Positions 1 to 8,712 of a stretch of 64,000 bases of DNA are shown here, piece after piece. Source of the DNA: Pleodorina starrii. Its lineage: Eukaryota > Chlorophyta > Chlorophyceae > Chlamydomonadales > Volvocaceae. Each line of letters starts with the position of its first letter. Position 1 is the first letter of the stretch. Location of the stretch: NCBI GenBank assembly GCA_030267565.1, contig BRXU01000004.1:1293501-1357500 (forward strand). Direction: 5' to 3'. The notes under the pieces were generated by a model. That model was not told where the DNA came from, did not search any database, and saw nothing but the letters and a program-made list of their open reading frames with translations. The position numbers and the translations under genes were made by a program.

Positions 1-478
1 AATCAAACGGAATTGTGTTACATAAAAATCCGATACAGATTTAAATTCCATCTACTGGGAATATTCGTCCTGAGTTTGAAGCTGTAAAATATTATACGAA
101 ATCAGGATGGAGCATAGTAAGCTTAGTAAATAACGGAGTTTATTATGTTGGAAAGGTTGGAAGAGGTCGTGCAGCGATGGCGTCATGGCATTATGAGCGA
201 GCTCAGCTGTGCCTCAGCGGCAGGTGATATTCGGCCCATACTAAGCTAAATATGCACGTGTTTTCGGGTGCAAATGGTCGGCGTTGTCGACCGCGCTTGC
301 GGAAGACCGTACCGTGGAAGTTCGGAAGCCCTGCCCTCCTCAACCGACACTGGCCCCGTAGGGCCCCGTCACCTGGCACATGGCTGCGGTGCTGCCGTTA
401 ACATCCGGTGGTGCGGGCTCATTTGAGGAATGTCATAACCATGGAGCAGTGTCGCATATACATCGCGGGCAGGAGATC
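1..478. other. Flank of element 1; AT-rich coding-like tract at its left edge
   Basis: The first 180 bases are AT-rich, unlike the rest of the window. In plus frame 3 the reading frame is open from 3 to 41, meets a TAA at 42-44, then stays open for 60 codons (45-224) to a TGA at 225-227. Codons are A/T-ending at first and become GC-ending near position 160. No ATG start and no recognisable domain are visible. It may be a decayed mobile-element or organelle/virus-derived fragment. Positions 228-478 show nothing I can name. Confidence 0.3.
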
Positions 479-483
479 CATGC

Positions 484-887
484 TGTAGATAGCTACATTT
501 CCCTTAGGAATATTACAGTAATAATTATAAACAACAATAACTCATTTGCGCAATAATGCGAAGAGCGCGCGCCGCGGGACCGTATCGCGCGCCAACTAAC
601 TCAACGAACCTGAAGCGACCCTACCACTGGTCCCAATCATAGATCAGTGTCGTACAGACATCTTAGCCGGCAGGTGGAGCCGAGATATAAGTCACCCGGG
701 TGTAGTGTTCCGGCCAGTCATTGAGTAACCACATTTACTCGGTGGCCAGGGTTCAAGACCCTGCTGACACCTAAGAGCTTCCGCTATCTCACGTATGCTT
801 CTAGGCCTTCTGCGGAGACTCGCCGACTTTGTCGTCACTCTCTTCAGCAAGTCCACAATGACGGTAAGTGCCTAGACGCTTACTACA
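484..887 (+). repeat. 5' LTR of element 1
   Basis: The 404-bp long terminal repeat starts TGTAG and ends CTACA, a 5-bp inverted terminal pair. A TATA-like GATATAAG lies at 684-691 and is the likely core promoter. The matching 3' LTR is at 6787-7190. Confidence 0.95.
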
Positions 888-957
888 ACTGGTATCGAGG
901 GTCAGTGTTTCGATCCTCTCTAACATCTAACCATCAGGCTATAAGCCACCAGCCAAT
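888..957 (+). other. Element 1 leader with primer-binding site
   Basis: Directly after the 5' LTR, a TGG-initial stretch (TGGTATCGAGGG, from 890) resembles the plant-type initiator-tRNA primer-binding site but is not an exact match. The remaining leader runs 70 nt to the gag ATG at 958. Confidence 0.6.
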
Positions 958-2592
958 ATGGCATCCAATTTCACTCCCGAAGAACGGGAATTATTTAAAA
1001 AATTCAGACGTGTAATGCGCCAAATTGCGGCTGAAAAGGCTCGTCGGGCGAAAGAGTCCGCCGATGCCGATGGCCATCAACAAACCGAAGGCCTCGAGCC
1101 GGGCGCAACAACTGAAATCACTAACACTGAAAATGCTGCTGCTGCTGCCAATGACCCCCAGATGGTGGTGGACACAGTCGACGGCGCGGCGCAGCCTGGC
1201 GGCTCCACGCAGTCACCGGCCGACGCGGCCCGGGCTGCAGCCCTCGCCATTAGGCAGAAGGAGGTTCAAGAGGCCATGCGGAACGACACGCCTAGGAAGG
1301 TCGAGGCCCTCAGTGTCGACGTTGTCAAGATCCACGCGACACTGGCCGAGACCGTAGCCAACCAGGCGGATGTCAACGGCAAGGTCGCCACGACGTTGGA
1401 GGCCTTGCAGGCAGCCGTCCTGAGAATTGAGACCTTCATAATGGCGGAGAAGGCCAAGGGGAACGCCAACGACCCCCGTTTGAATCGCATTAAGGATATT
1501 GCGATTCAGTGCCTCAAGTCGCCCCTGGCGGCTTTGGGCAAGGAGAAGGTCGCGAGCACGGTGGTGGAGCTGGCCACCGCTGAGAGCATCAACCCGCCGG
1601 CGACGGTGGAGGAGGTCCTCGCCCACTGGGCGGAGATCGAGGACGACGCCACGTACAAGGCCGTCACCTCCGGCGCGGGCGCGAGCAACGCCAACACCCC
1701 CTTGAAGACTCCCAGGCAGGGTGAGGTGAGCCAGAAGCGGGTCCCTCAGCCAACCAAGTTTTCGGGGAAGAAAGATTCGCACATCACGTGCACCAAGTCC
1801 TGGTTTGACCTGCTGATGCAGTATTTCGACCTGATGCAAATGGATCCACTAGAGCACTTTGTCTACTTTGTCACGGGCAAAGCGCAAGAGTGGGCCACTG
1901 ACAAATTCAACATGCACAAGTCGGGCGTCAAACCGCTCACGTGCGAGTCGTTGCGCACTGAATTCTTGCTTTCATATGGCGATGCGCAACGCAACACTGG
2001 CATGGCGGCTCGTGACCGCTTGCACGCGCAAGAGCACAGCATGCAGTCGGACGAGTCCGTACCGCAGTACACCCAGCGCTTCCACGAAATCATTCGCGAG
2101 GCCAAAGACATGAGCACTAGCGACAAAATTTCGTGGTACATTAAGGGCTTAGTCCCAGCGCTGCGGGGCCGGTGCGCGACTGACGATGAGGGCAAAGACT
2201 GGCAGGACTTGGACAAACTCACGCTTTACGCAGTGGGCCAGGAGGTTCGGTGGAAAGCCGCTAAGGAGAAGGCTCAATTGGCTGCCTTCAACGCACAGCA
2301 CACCACGCCGAAGGCTCAAAATTCCTCTAAGACCAAGCGCCCTCCCTCCAATCCCGCTTCCCAAAAGCAGGGCGACAAGTCGCAGGGCGGCACAGCTTCT
2401 TTTAAGAAGCCGCGCACGGACGGAAAGGGCGACAGCAAGCTGGCGCCCAACCAGTGCCGCATCTGCCGGGCTTTCAAGAAGCCCTCGGAGACCTGGTCGG
2501 ACCACAAGGCCGAGTGCATCAAGAACCAGTGCTCAGCGCTGGACAAGAAGATGGCGCACCTGGCCCGCCTGGAGAACCAGATGGAGGAGTAG
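958..2592 (+). CDS. gag: Gag polyprotein of element 1
   Basis: This 544-aa structural protein should form the cytoplasmic virus-like particle. The N-terminal 260 residues are Ala/Glu/Gln-rich. A retrotransposon gag (capsid) domain spans roughly residues 265-435, including QEWATDKF and YTQRFHEIIREAK motifs. A basic Ser/Lys-rich linker follows, then a Cys/His cluster of spacing C-x2-C-x12-H-x3-C near residues 500-520. That spacing differs from the canonical retroviral knuckle (C-x2-C-x4-H-x4-C). The ATG at 958 is the first one in the 70-nt leader. The stop is TAG at 2590-2592 and is followed at once by CGG. The same frame stays open into pol, which suggests that pol is made as a Gag-Pol readthrough product. 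Confidence 0.9.
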   Translation: MASNFTPEERELFKKFRRVMRQIAAEKARRAKESADADGHQQTEGLEPGATTEITNTENAAAAANDPQMVVDTVDGAAQPGGSTQSPADAARAAALAIRQKEVQEAMRNDTPRKVEALSVDVVKIHATLAETVANQADVNGKVATTLEALQAAVLRIETFIMAEKAKGNANDPRLNRIKDIAIQCLKSPLAALGKEKVASTVVELATAESINPPATVEEVLAHWAEIEDDATYKAVTSGAGASNANTPLKTPRQGEVSQKRVPQPTKFSGKKDSHITCTKSWFDLLMQYFDLMQMDPLEHFVYFVTGKAQEWATDKFNMHKSGVKPLTCESLRTEFLLSYGDAQRNTGMAARDRLHAQEHSMQSDESVPQYTQRFHEIIREAKDMSTSDKISWYIKGLVPALRGRCATDDEGKDWQDLDKLTLYAVGQEVRWKAAKEKAQLAAFNAQHTTPKAQNSSKTKRPPSNPASQKQGDKSQGGTASFKKPRTDGKGDSKLAPNQCRICRAFKKPSETWSDHKAECIKNQCSALDKKMAHLARLENQMEE

Positions 2593-4662
2593 CGGTCCAG
2601 CAAGCGCGTTGGGCCCGGCAAGCAGAGTCCGGGCGATAGACCACTAGCGCAGGAGTCGTTGGGGTCTGCGGCTGCCGAGAAGGCAGTTTTGGCAACCGAG
2701 AAGGTCGCAGTAGCCCAGGGCCAGTCGGATATGGACGGAGGTGTTCCGGTCGTTTGCGATCCACTGAAGTGTGATCGCATGTTCCTGCCTGACGAGTTTC
2801 GGAAGGTTGAGAGCAGTTTGGGGCGTCAGTTCTCTTTTGACGCCGCTTGTAACGACTCGGGTGATAACAGCCTCTGTGCGCGCTTTGCCTCTCCAAGCAA
2901 ATCGTTCTTTGACACTGACGTGTCAGGCGAGTTTGTTTGGATCAATCCCCCATACACTCACGTTCAGCAATGGACACAGCACTACCTGCGCTGCAAGCGC
3001 AAGGACCTGGAGCACACATCAGCAGTCTTCTGTGTGCCCCAGTGGACTCAAGTCGAGCATCACATGCGTTCGGCAGGCTTTAAGCTGCTCAAAACGTATG
3101 AAGTTGGAACAAAACTGTTCTCAAAGAAAGACGCAAACGGCACTCGCACGGAAATGCCCGGTATCCCATGGCCGGTTCAGCTGTGGTATGACGCCCCAGC
3201 AACTCCAGTGCAAGTCAACAGCATGAATGCTCCCAACCGTTCAATGGTCTTTGATGCTCGCTTGTGCCAAACGGCTTGCCGAGTGCTTGCCGACTCAGGT
3301 GCCGACTGCAATGGCGCCGCGGATGGCTTCATTACGCTTGAAGCAGCCCGCAACATGGCTCTCAGAACAAAGCCAACAACCACAGCATCCGTGCGCCTAG
3401 CGAACGGGACCAACGAGCTCATTGAAGGCTCAGTCACCGCAAACCTACGCATCGGTTCCTTCCACGATCAGGTCAAGCTACTTGTTCTCAAACAAGGAAT
3501 ACCAGGCGTTGAAATCATTCTCGCCAACGACTGGTTGGAACGGCGTAAGGCCCTAATGTGCTGGGCAACGCATACGCTTACCGCACACAAGGACAAAGGT
3601 GAAAAGTGGACTCTTAAGCCCACATTCTGGTCTGCTGTGGAAGACGAGGAACACCTAGACGGTGTTACAATCATGAACTACGTGACCGCTACACTTTACG
3701 CAGCGAGCACTGTAGAGACAATGTCGGCTAAAGCCGCAGCAAAGCGGATTGCCCAAGGCGCACGAAGCTACTTGATGCTTGTGCAAGCTGAACCTGTCGG
3801 TGAGGAAATGGCATCGGGAACAAAAGCCCCGGACGCCAACCTGATCCCTGAAGAAAACATGTCAGCCATTCTGGATGAATACAAAGACGTATTCGCAGAA
3901 TTAAAAGGGCTTCCGCCATTTCGCGAAGTAGGTCACGCCATACCGTTGGTGGACGGGGCCGTACCGCCAGCCAAGCGAACGTACCGCCTGACGCAACTTG
4001 AGCAACAGGAAGTACGCAAGCAAGTCACTGAGTTGCTACAGAAAGGCTACATTGAACCCTCTACGTCGCCTTACGGCGCTCCGGTGATTTTTGTTGAAAA
4101 GGCTAACGGACAAGGTCTTCGTATGGTCCTTGATTACCGTGCCCTCAACAAACAAACAATTAAACGGCGGTACCCAATGCCCAATATTACAGACCTCTTC
4201 GACCAGCTTCAGGGTGCGAACATTTTCAGTTCCCTGGACCTACAACAGGGGTACAACCAAATCCGCATTTCCCCAGAGGATGTGGAAAAGACGGCCTTTA
4301 TAGCTCCGGGAATGGGCCAATTTCAATTCAAGGTCCTTTGCTTTGGCCTCACCAACGCCCCTGCAACGTTCCAAGCGGTGATGAATCGAATTTTCGCCGA
4401 ACACATTGGCAAATTTGTGCTGGTGTACTTGGACGACATTTTGGTCTTCAGTAAGACCCCAGCCGAGCATGAGCAACACCTCCGTACGGTGCTCGCTCTG
4501 CTACGAAAGCACGAATTCAAGGCAAAACTGTCTAAGTGTCAGTTCAACCGTGGAGAACTGCACTTCTTGGGCCACATAGTTAGCCGAGACGGCTTAAAAG
4601 TGGACGAGCGTAAGGTTAAAGTCGTCAAAGAATGTATGGCCAGTGCCGACCGACTTACCTAA
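2593..4662 (+). CDS. pol: Pol part 1 of element 1: methyltransferase-like domain, protease, reverse transcriptase
   Basis: The frame is the same as gag and is open directly after the gag TAG. The first ATG is only at 2731, so readthrough is the likely way in. Counting from 2659, residues about 40-180 resemble the phage Dam-type DNA N6-adenine methyltransferase family: FSFDAAC (DAA at 61-63), then VWINPPY (catalytic-type NPPY at 96-99), then a strand with CVPQW. An aspartic protease follows with LADSGAD (D212-S-G). The reverse transcriptase carries LDYRALN, the FGLTNAPATF segment and the active-site YLDD at 4426-4437. Translation then runs out of frame at a 4-base insertion (4634-4638) and stops at 4660-4662. 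RNase H and integrase resume in another frame from 4643. Confidence 0.9.
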   Translation, partial: RSSKRVGPGKQSPGDRPLAQESLGSAAAEKAVLATEKVAVAQGQSDMDGGVPVVCDPLKCDRMFLPDEFRKVESSLGRQFSFDAACNDSGDNSLCARFASPSKSFFDTDVSGEFVWINPPYTHVQQWTQHYLRCKRKDLEHTSAVFCVPQWTQVEHHMRSAGFKLLKTYEVGTKLFSKKDANGTRTEMPGIPWPVQLWYDAPATPVQVNSMNAPNRSMVFDARLCQTACRVLADSGADCNGAADGFITLEAARNMALRTKPTTTASVRLANGTNELIEGSVTANLRIGSFHDQVKLLVLKQGIPGVEIILANDWLERRKALMCWATHTLTAHKDKGEKWTLKPTFWSAVEDEEHLDGVTIMNYVTATLYAASTVETMSAKAAAKRIAQGARSYLMLVQAEPVGEEMASGTKAPDANLIPEENMSAILDEYKDVFAELKGLPPFREVGHAIPLVDGAVPPAKRTYRLTQLEQQEVRKQVTELLQKGYIEPSTSPYGAPVIFVEKANGQGLRMVLDYRALNKQTIKRRYPMPNITDLFDQLQGANIFSSLDLQQGYNQIRISPEDVEKTAFIAPGMGQFQFKVLCFGLTNAPATFQAVMNRIFAEHIGKFVLVYLDDILVFSKTPAEHEQHLRTVLALLRKHEFKAKLSKCQFNRGELHFLGHIVSRDGLKVDERKVKVVKECMASADRLT

Positions 4663-6751
4663 ACTACGCGCGTTCCTTGGCTTAGCCAACTACTTTAGGA
4701 GGTTCATCCAGGGTTATTCCTCCCTTGTGGCCCCGCTCACAGCCTTAACCAGTGCGAAAATGCCCTTCCATTGGACGAAAGCGTGTGATGCGGCATTCGA
4801 AGGCGTGAAGCATGCCTTGACGAACGCACCTGTACTTAAGCTCCCCGAGCTTGAAAAACCTTTCACGGTCTGGTCTGACGCCTCAATTTATGGCACCGGC
4901 GCCGTACTTTTACAGGACGAGCGACCAGTAGCTTACACGAGCTCAAAGTTCAGTAAAGCAGAGTATAACTACTCAACAACAGACCAGGAGTGCTTGGGCA
5001 CAGTCCTTGCGCTTGAAGAGTGGCGTTGTTATTTGGAAGGTGCAACCGATGTTACACTTGTAACCGACCACCAACCGCTGGTATACCTACAGGACCAGAA
5101 AAGCGCCGATATGCTCTCCCGTAGACAAGCTCGTTGGATGGAACGCCTCTCGCGTTTCAACTTTAAATGGGAGTACCGCCCCGGACGGATAAATGTCGCT
5201 GATCCCATCAGTCGGGTTCACGACATGGTGCTAAATGTGCTAACGGCTTCGCTAATTGATAGCGACCTCGGCCGCCGAATCAAACGCGGGTATGACGGCG
5301 ACCCAAACATACGAAAATCACAGGTAGCAAAGCTGCAGCTCAGGCGAAAGAACGGATTCTGGTACAGAGGGACCCAGATATACGTGCCTGAAAACGCTGA
5401 CTTACGTAAGGAAATCCTGAAAGAATATCATGATGTTCCCTACGCTGGCCATCGCGGCATAGACCGCACCAAACAAGCGATCGCACAAACTTACTGGTGG
5501 CCCGGGCTAGACGCTAACGTTAAGGCATACGTTAAGTCCTGCCCCAACTGTCAGCGCAACAAACCCACAAATAGAAAGCCGGGCGGATTGCTGCAGCCCC
5601 TCCCTATTCCTGCTGAGGTTTGGGATAGTGTATCAATGGACTTGATCACTCAGCTACCAACAACTCGCAATGGGCATGACGCGATCGTAGTGTTCGTGGA
5701 CCGGCTGAGCAAAATGACGCACTTTGCTCCCACACACACATCCGTCGGAGCTGAAGAGTTAGCCCGCCTTTTTGTGGCTACAGTCTTCAGGCAGCACGGC
5801 CTTCCACAAAACATAGTGTCGGACCGGGACACACGCTTTACAAGCAACTTTTGGAAGGAACTATTTCGCCTATTGGGCACCCACCTCTACATGAGCACAG
5901 CCTACCACCCGCAAACGGATGGACAAACGGAGCGGATGAACCGCGTCCTTGAAGAGACACTCAGGCACTACATCTCGCCCGCGCAAGACGACTGGGACGA
6001 GCATTTGCCGCTTATCGAGTTTGCTATCAACAACTCTAAGCAGCGTTCTACGGGTGTTTCCCCGTTTTACCTTAACGGTATCAAGCAACCGCGTGTGCCG
6101 GTTGACCTACACGTTAAGAGTAAGGTGCCTGCCGCTGACAAATATCAGGAAGCGATGCAAAAGCGTATTAAACGCGCAAAGCAGTGTCTCTTGGCTGCGC
6201 AAAACGATCAAAAAGAGGACGCCGACGTTCACAGGCGACCTGTGCGTTACGAGGTCGGGCAAAAAGTGCTGTTAAGTACGCGTAATGTCACGCTCAAAAA
6301 CCCAGGTACCAAAAAGCTGATGCCTAAGTACATCGGCCCATACACGGTTGTCGAGAAAGTGAGCGAAACCGCGGTAAAACTAAAGTTACCGGCGGACTCA
6401 CGCCTCCATCCGGTCTTTCACGTCTCCCTATTGAAACCTTACCGGGACGACGGAAACCGACAACCACCACCACCTTTACTGATTGAGGGTGAGCCATACT
6501 ACATGGTCGAATCGATCATCGACCATCGCGACGTTTCGGTCCGAGGTGGGCGCGGAAAAACACGGCGGGAATACCTCGTCAAATGGGAAGGCTACGCCTC
6601 GGGACACAACAGCTACGAGCCCGAAGCGTCCCTACGCGAATCCCAACCACTTTCCGAAGCAGTCGACGAGTATGAGCGCAAACTCAAAATAATGGCACTG
6701 CACCCACGAGATAAACCCGCAGGAGGCAAGCCCGCTAAAAAGCGAAAATGA
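4643..6751 (+). CDS. pol: Pol part 2 of element 1: RNase H, integrase, chromodomain
   Basis: This 702-aa reading frame continues pol in a shifted frame. The listed ATG start is incidental, because homology to element 2 runs straight across the break. Domains in order: the rest of the reverse transcriptase connection ([10 protein letters not shown]), RNase H (WSDASIYGTGAVL, TDHQPLVYL), the HHCC zinc-binding integrase head (HRGID then CPNCQRNK), the integrase core with the D-D-E residues in SMDLIT, VSDRDTRF and TERMNR, the GPY/F module (KYIGPYTV), and a C-terminal chromodomain (REYLVKWEGY). The chromodomain marks it as a chromovirus and normally directs integration to specific chromatin. It ends at 6751, 22 nt before the polypurine tract. 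Confidence 0.92.
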   Translation: MPTDLPKLRAFLGLANYFRRFIQGYSSLVAPLTALTSAKMPFHWTKACDAAFEGVKHALTNAPVLKLPELEKPFTVWSDASIYGTGAVLLQDERPVAYTSSKFSKAEYNYSTTDQECLGTVLALEEWRCYLEGATDVTLVTDHQPLVYLQDQKSADMLSRRQARWMERLSRFNFKWEYRPGRINVADPISRVHDMVLNVLTASLIDSDLGRRIKRGYDGDPNIRKSQVAKLQLRRKNGFWYRGTQIYVPENADLRKEILKEYHDVPYAGHRGIDRTKQAIAQTYWWPGLDANVKAYVKSCPNCQRNKPTNRKPGGLLQPLPIPAEVWDSVSMDLITQLPTTRNGHDAIVVFVDRLSKMTHFAPTHTSVGAEELARLFVATVFRQHGLPQNIVSDRDTRFTSNFWKELFRLLGTHLYMSTAYHPQTDGQTERMNRVLEETLRHYISPAQDDWDEHLPLIEFAINNSKQRSTGVSPFYLNGIKQPRVPVDLHVKSKVPAADKYQEAMQKRIKRAKQCLLAAQNDQKEDADVHRRPVRYEVGQKVLLSTRNVTLKNPGTKKLMPKYIGPYTVVEKVSETAVKLKLPADSRLHPVFHVSLLKPYRDDGNRQPPPPLLIEGEPYYMVESIIDHRDVSVRGGRGKTRREYLVKWEGYASGHNSYEPEASLRESQPLSEAVDEYERKLKIMALHPRDKPAGGKPAKKRK

Positions 6752-6773
6752 CGCTCCCGGGACGGTTCGCTTC

Positions 6774-6786
6774 AGAGGGGGGAGAG
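6774..6786 (+). other. Polypurine tract of element 1
   Basis: AGAGGGGGGAGAG lies immediately before the 3' LTR. This is where plus-strand DNA synthesis should be primed. Confidence 0.85.
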
Positions 6787-7190
6787 TGTAGCAAGCTACA
6801 TTTCCCTTAGGAATATTACAGTAATAATTATAAACAACAATAACTCATTTGCGCAATAATGCGAAGAGCGCGCGCCGCGGGACCGTATCGCGCGCCAACT
6901 AACTCAACGAACCTGAAGCGACCCTACCACTGGTCCCAATCATAGATCAGTGTCGTACAGACATCTTAGCCGGCAGGTGGAGCCGAGATATAAGTCACCC
7001 GGGTGTAGTGTTCCGGCCAGTCATTGAGTAACCACATTTACTCGGTGGCCAGGGTTCAAGACCCTGCTGACACCTAAGAGCTTCCGCTATCTCACGTATG
7101 CTTCTAGGCCTTCTGCGGAGACTCGCCGACTTTGTCGTCACTCTCTTCAGCAAGTCCACAATGACGGTAAGTGCCTAGACGCTTACTACA
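6787..7190 (+). repeat. 3' LTR of element 1
   Basis: This 404-bp copy matches the 5' LTR except at two adjacent bases (6792-6793). The target duplication CATGC follows at 7191-7195. Confidence 0.95.
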
Positions 7191-7195
7191 CATGC

Positions 7196-7494
7196 CTGCG
7201 GACGCCAAAAACTTGGACGTCCATTCCTGAGCCCTGGCCGGCCACGTTTTTTTATCCGTCATAGCTATATGTCGATGTCGTGGTTCTTGGACCACTTGCA
7301 TTCGCCTCTATTCAGAGGCTCTAAAACCTTCGGCGGCCGCAGCCCTGGCAGATTCGGAGCTAATTGAGCTAAATATGACGTCAGACTCTGGTTTTCAGTC
7401 AACTAAGGGCGGCTTAAACACGTCAAGCAAAAGTATCGAATGAATATCTTAATGTGTGGTCGGCCTTTCAGCTGTTCGCTGTGTTTGGTTATGG
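7196..7494. other. Unannotated flank
   Basis: Moderately AT-rich spacer between element 1 and the tandem duplication. I see no gene or named repeat here. Confidence 0.4.
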
Positions 7495-7997
7495 CTGGTA
7501 CGATGCGTGCTGCCTGGTGCTGCTGCTGATGAGGATGAGGTTGGGCCACAAATAGCTAGTGCGTTCCAATCATTAGTATGATTGGTCTGATTTCAAATGA
7601 CTGAATAACAAAGCACCTCTGTTTCATTGTAAAAATCAAAAATCAAATATTAATGATCAATGATAAACAAATAAATAAAAAACAACAACAACAACAAGGC
7701 TAAGTGGCAAGCAAAACGACACAAGTGCATGCAACAACAAGCAGCCATAACCTGGTACGATGCGTGCTGCCTGGTGCTGCTGCTGATGAGGATGAGGTTG
7801 GGCCACAAATAGCTAGTGCGTTCCAATCATTAGTATGATTGGTCTGATTTCAAATGACTGAATAACAAAGCACCTCTGTTTCATTGTAAAAATCAAAAAT
7901 CAAATATTAATGATCAATGATAAACAAATAAATAAAAAACAACAACAACAAGGCTAAGTGGCAAGCAAAACGACACAAGTGCATGCAACAACAAGCA
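7495..7997. repeat. 257-bp tandem duplication
   Basis: Two head-to-tail copies (7495-7751 and 7752-7997) are nearly identical. The clearest difference is a CAA microsatellite with five units in the first copy and four in the second. The unit contains an AT-rich half with runs of ATAAATAA and a GC-rich half. No coding capacity is evident. Confidence 0.9.
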
Positions 7998-8712
7998 AGG
8001 CAAGGCAACCACGACGCGTTTCGACCTTGCCGAAGGGTCTCATCAGGTGGCTTGAGCGCTATGCAATGTGCGAGTGCCATGCTACTAGCCTTAGGTTTCG
8101 GTGTACGGGTAGGTACAGGAACGCCACGGACCGGCGTACGACTGGACGAGCGAGGCCCCGGACCGGGCATACATGCCCTGCGCGGACATGCGCATTTGAC
8201 CGGCAACCGACCGGCAAGTCTCTGCTTTTGGCGTCCTCAACCCGACTGCGTCGACCCTTTTTTGCGGGCGCGACGACTGGGCGCGTTTGCAGCGCAAATG
8301 CAGTGTAATGGAGGTTCGTTAGGGCTCGGCAGAACACAGCGAGGTGCCAAGAAGGTCGCTGGGAGTGTAAGAGTAGTGTAACACTATCATTACACTACAA
8401 TGACGCGAGCGGAAAGTGCGGCGTGCTGGCAAAGGCATTTGGAAGGGCGCTGTGACAATGTTGTGCATTGGGAAAGGTATAAATGTTCGCTGGGCGTCGA
8501 AATGAACTGCTGGGCGTCAAGGCAGGTCGTGGAGCCCGAAGCGACAATGCGAGTCGTGCGTTTGTGAGGAGTTTGTGAGGAGGGTAACAGCTGCGTAACG
8601 TTATCATATACATCTTCAAGAATGAGATGTCTGAACGGGTCAGCTCGTATGATGAAGGTGACGGGTGCGTCATACACCGCACACGGCCCTTGCCGACACA
8701 TTTCCAACCCCG
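7998..8712. other. Spacer between the duplication and the satellite
   Basis: About 700 bp of mixed composition. Open frames on both strands lack recognisable domains. The last 70 bp adjoin the 190-bp array but do not repeat. Confidence 0.4.

Larger units (their letters stand above)
484..7190 (+). mobile_element. Chromovirus-type Ty3/gypsy LTR retrotransposon (element 1)
   Basis: This is a complete element with 404-bp LTRs at 484-887 and 6787-7190, both starting TGTAG and ending CTACA. The five bases CATGC occur directly before (479-483) and directly after (7191-7195), so this is a target-site duplication. Order inside: primer-binding site, gag, stop codon, methyltransferase-like domain, protease, reverse transcriptase, RNase H, integrase, chromodomain, polypurine tract. 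The LTRs differ only at two adjacent bases near their 5' ends (489-490 versus 6792-6793), so the insertion is young. A 4-bp insertion near 4634-4638 breaks pol between reverse transcriptase and RNase H, so this copy is probably not autonomous. Confidence 0.95.
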
